Below are positions 59,558-60,772 of a stretch of DNA of 60,772 nucleotides, one piece after another (the first letter of the stretch is position 1; every line of letters starts with the position of its first letter). Below the pieces are notes generated by a model. That model searched no databases, was not told the DNA's origin, and worked only from the letters and a program-made list of their open reading frames with translations. Made by a program: the position numbers and the translations under genes. Where the stretch lies: positions 1 to 60,772 of the forward strand of contig NZ_CAJAXH010000316.1 in NCBI RefSeq assembly GCF_903946935.1, read 5' to 3'. Source of the stretch: an uncultured Thiodictyon sp. (GTDB lineage: Bacteria; Pseudomonadota; Gammaproteobacteria; Chromatiales; Chromatiaceae).

Positions 59558-60451
59558 TCAGGCGGTCTCCTTGAGCAGCCCGATCCGTTCGGCGATCCCA
59601 CGGATCAGGCCGGCGACGATCCCAGGTGCCTCCTCATGCGCCAAATGGCCAAGCCCGGGGATGATATCAATCTCGGCGGATGGCACCATTTTACGCACCC
59701 GCCGTGCCTCCGCCGGGCGGACGGTGCCGTCGTTTTCGGCGACCATGAGAAAGAGTGGCGTGGTGAGTTGCGGCAGGTCCTGCCCCAGGGGTCCCAGGTC
59801 CCAGTTGGCCATCATCTCGATGGCGGCGCCGGTGTGGCCGGGGGTGGTGACCAGGCGGCGGTAGAGGTCGACGCCGCGGCGGTCCAGGCTGGAGCCGGTG
59901 CTGGCGACCAGGCGCTCGACCACGCTCGGGTCGCGGCTGCGCCAGGCGAAGAAGCGGGTCAGCAGCGGATGGGTCGCAAACAGCCGGGCGGCGGGGGCAA
60001 ACCATTTCCCGGCCGCGCCGCGCAGCGGCAGCAGTGCGCCGTTGAGGCTGATGAGTGCCCGCGGGGCGATGCGCCCGTCCAGACACATGCGGATCAGGAT
60101 GGCAGCCCCGGCGGAGTGGCCCAAGACCAGGTCGGGCTTGACCCCCAGGGTGTCGAGCAGGGCGGCGAGGCTGGCGGCCATGCCCGGCAGTGAAAGACCC
60201 TGGCCGCCGGGGGCCTGGGTGAAGCCATGGCCCGGCAGGTCCGGGGCGATGACGGTGAAGTCGCGGGCCAGGAGCGGCATCAGGTCACGCCAGGAGTGGG
60301 TGGCGGCACCGGTGCCATGGACCAGCAACAGGACTGGTCCAGTGCCCATCTGCTGGACGTGCCAGCGCAGGTCGCCGACCTCAATAAATTGGCTGGCCTC
60401 GCGATTTGGCCAGTCGCGTCCTTCTTTGTTCCAGTCAGGTCGTCGGTGCAT
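59558..60451 (-). CDS. bchO: BchO, magnesium-chelatase-associated hydrolase-fold protein
   Basis: A 297-residue alpha/beta-hydrolase-fold protein linked to Mg-chelatase in purple bacteria, where bchO follows bchI-bchD. The start at 60451 gives MHRRPDWNKEGRDWPNREAS, the typical BchO opening, then VGDLRWHVQQMGTGPVLLLV, HGTGAATHSWRDLMPLLAR and DLPGHGFT. The elbow GHSAGAAILI carries Ser and the C-terminal GLGHLAHEE carries the His. Its reaction is unproven. bchD would be expected upstream on the minus strand, but the 320 bases visible there do not look like it. Confidence 0.85.
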   Translation of the reverse strand: MHRRPDWNKEGRDWPNREASQFIEVGDLRWHVQQMGTGPVLLLVHGTGAATHSWRDLMPLLARDFTVIAPDLPGHGFTQAPGGQGLSLPGMAASLAALLDTLGVKPDLVLGHSAGAAILIRMCLDGRIAPRALISLNGALLPLRGAAGKWFAPAARLFATHPLLTRFFAWRSRDPSVVERLVASTGSSLDRRGVDLYRRLVTTPGHTGAAIEMMANWDLGPLGQDLPQLTTPLFLMVAENDGTVRPAEARRVRKMVPSAEIDIIPGLGHLAHEEAPGIVAGLIRGIAERIGLLKETA

Positions 60452-60772
60452 GGCGATTCGTAACTCGAAGAAACATTGTCCGCTAATGAACGCGAATGAA
60501 CGCAAATGAAGAAAAAAGCGTCCAGTCCTTCCGCCTGAGTAGGCGCCCGACGCGCGCTAGAGTCCCATCGCGGCCTCACCGGCGCGGGAGTCGAACCGCG
60601 TAGCGGGTGCTACGCATGGGTTGTCCCCAGAGGCGTTGATCATAACTCCGGCCACCCGACCTCTCGTGACCCAGCTCCAGAGGCTGGGCAAGTATTCGCA
60701 GACACCAAACCTCGCCGCGCCTGGGAGCGCCGACATTCTGTCGGCGACGGCGCGAAGCGCCGTTGGACCCTC
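60452..60772. other. Region upstream of bchO to the window edge
   Basis: No supported gene. A 59-codon minus-strand frame (ending CTCTAG at 60558) lacks a ribosome binding site and a recognisable product. A T-arm-like stretch near 60590 does not close into a tRNA. GGAGCGCCGACATTCTGTCGGCGACGGCGC-type inverted repeats lie at the right edge. Confidence 0.45.

Noticed and set aside
60558-60737. Possible tRNA-like T arm and a 59-codon minus frame at the right edge
   Set aside because: The T stem has a mismatch, no cloverleaf closes around it, and the frame has no ribosome binding site or recognisable product.

Overview
The window is high-GC DNA from a purple sulfur bacterium, most likely Chromatiaceae (Gammaproteobacteria). 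The evidence is a bacteriochlorophyll/reaction-centre superoperon of the Chromatiaceae type (crtE, bchCXYZ, pufQ-like, pufBALMC plus a second pufBA), LH2 pucBA pairs, a spirilloxanthin-type hydratase (crtC), a form IV RuBisCO-like protein, an SQR-like enzyme and a DsrC-like protein. Paired TGT-N12-ACA (PpsR/CrtJ-type) boxes sit upstream of crtE, bchC, crtI and puc.

Layout. 1-1906: foreign DNA (the C-terminal end of an unidentified protein on the plus strand, and a long off-edge open frame on the minus strand that looks like a plasmid or phage multidomain protein) abutting the 3' end of tRNA-Arg(CCG). 2208-12546: envelope and stress genes (DUF2092 protein, Gly-rich exoprotein, two hydrolases, an NAD(P)-binding protein, SQR with a tiny partner gene, an RND efflux pair). 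13125-15666: three genes of the kind found in methylotroph tetrahydromethanopterin clusters. 15954-20118: small membrane proteins, two short-chain-type oxidoreductases and crtC.

20476-26336: an IS3-type transposase scrap followed by what reads as a complete plasmid-type replicon. It has AT-rich repeats, a perfect DnaA box, eleven 17-bp iterons, a replication initiator, ParA, ParB, a second ParB lacking its N-terminal domain, and a CACGTG-centred palindrome with extra half-sites. This is the most notable system in the window, because it sits between crtC and the main photosynthesis genes. Either the photosynthesis genes are on a plasmid or chromid, or a plasmid has integrated here.

26641-35420: a membrane protein, a ClC channel fused to a SPOR domain, a DsrC-like protein without its cysteines, cytochrome b561, an LhaA/PucC-type transporter, two pucBA pairs on the minus strand and a small membrane protein. 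35471-39213: a DUF3482 GTPase and DUF2868 membrane protein pair, divergent from crtE.

39399-52848: the photosynthesis superoperon, followed after a terminator by idi, yjbQ and the RuBisCO-like protein. 52903-55771: minus-strand crtI-crtB and a 51-residue membrane protein. The right end holds an AAA-ATPase/PD-(D/E)XK protein, two unidentified proteins (one AT-rich) and bchO.

The pigment genes work as one pathway: Idi and CrtE make geranylgeranyl diphosphate for carotenoids (CrtB, CrtI, CrtC) and for the bacteriochlorophyll tail; BchXYZ and BchC carry out the last ring steps; PufBALMC and PucBA are the pigment-binding proteins; LhaA-like and BchO probably assist assembly and Mg insertion. All functions are read from sequence only, with no database search.
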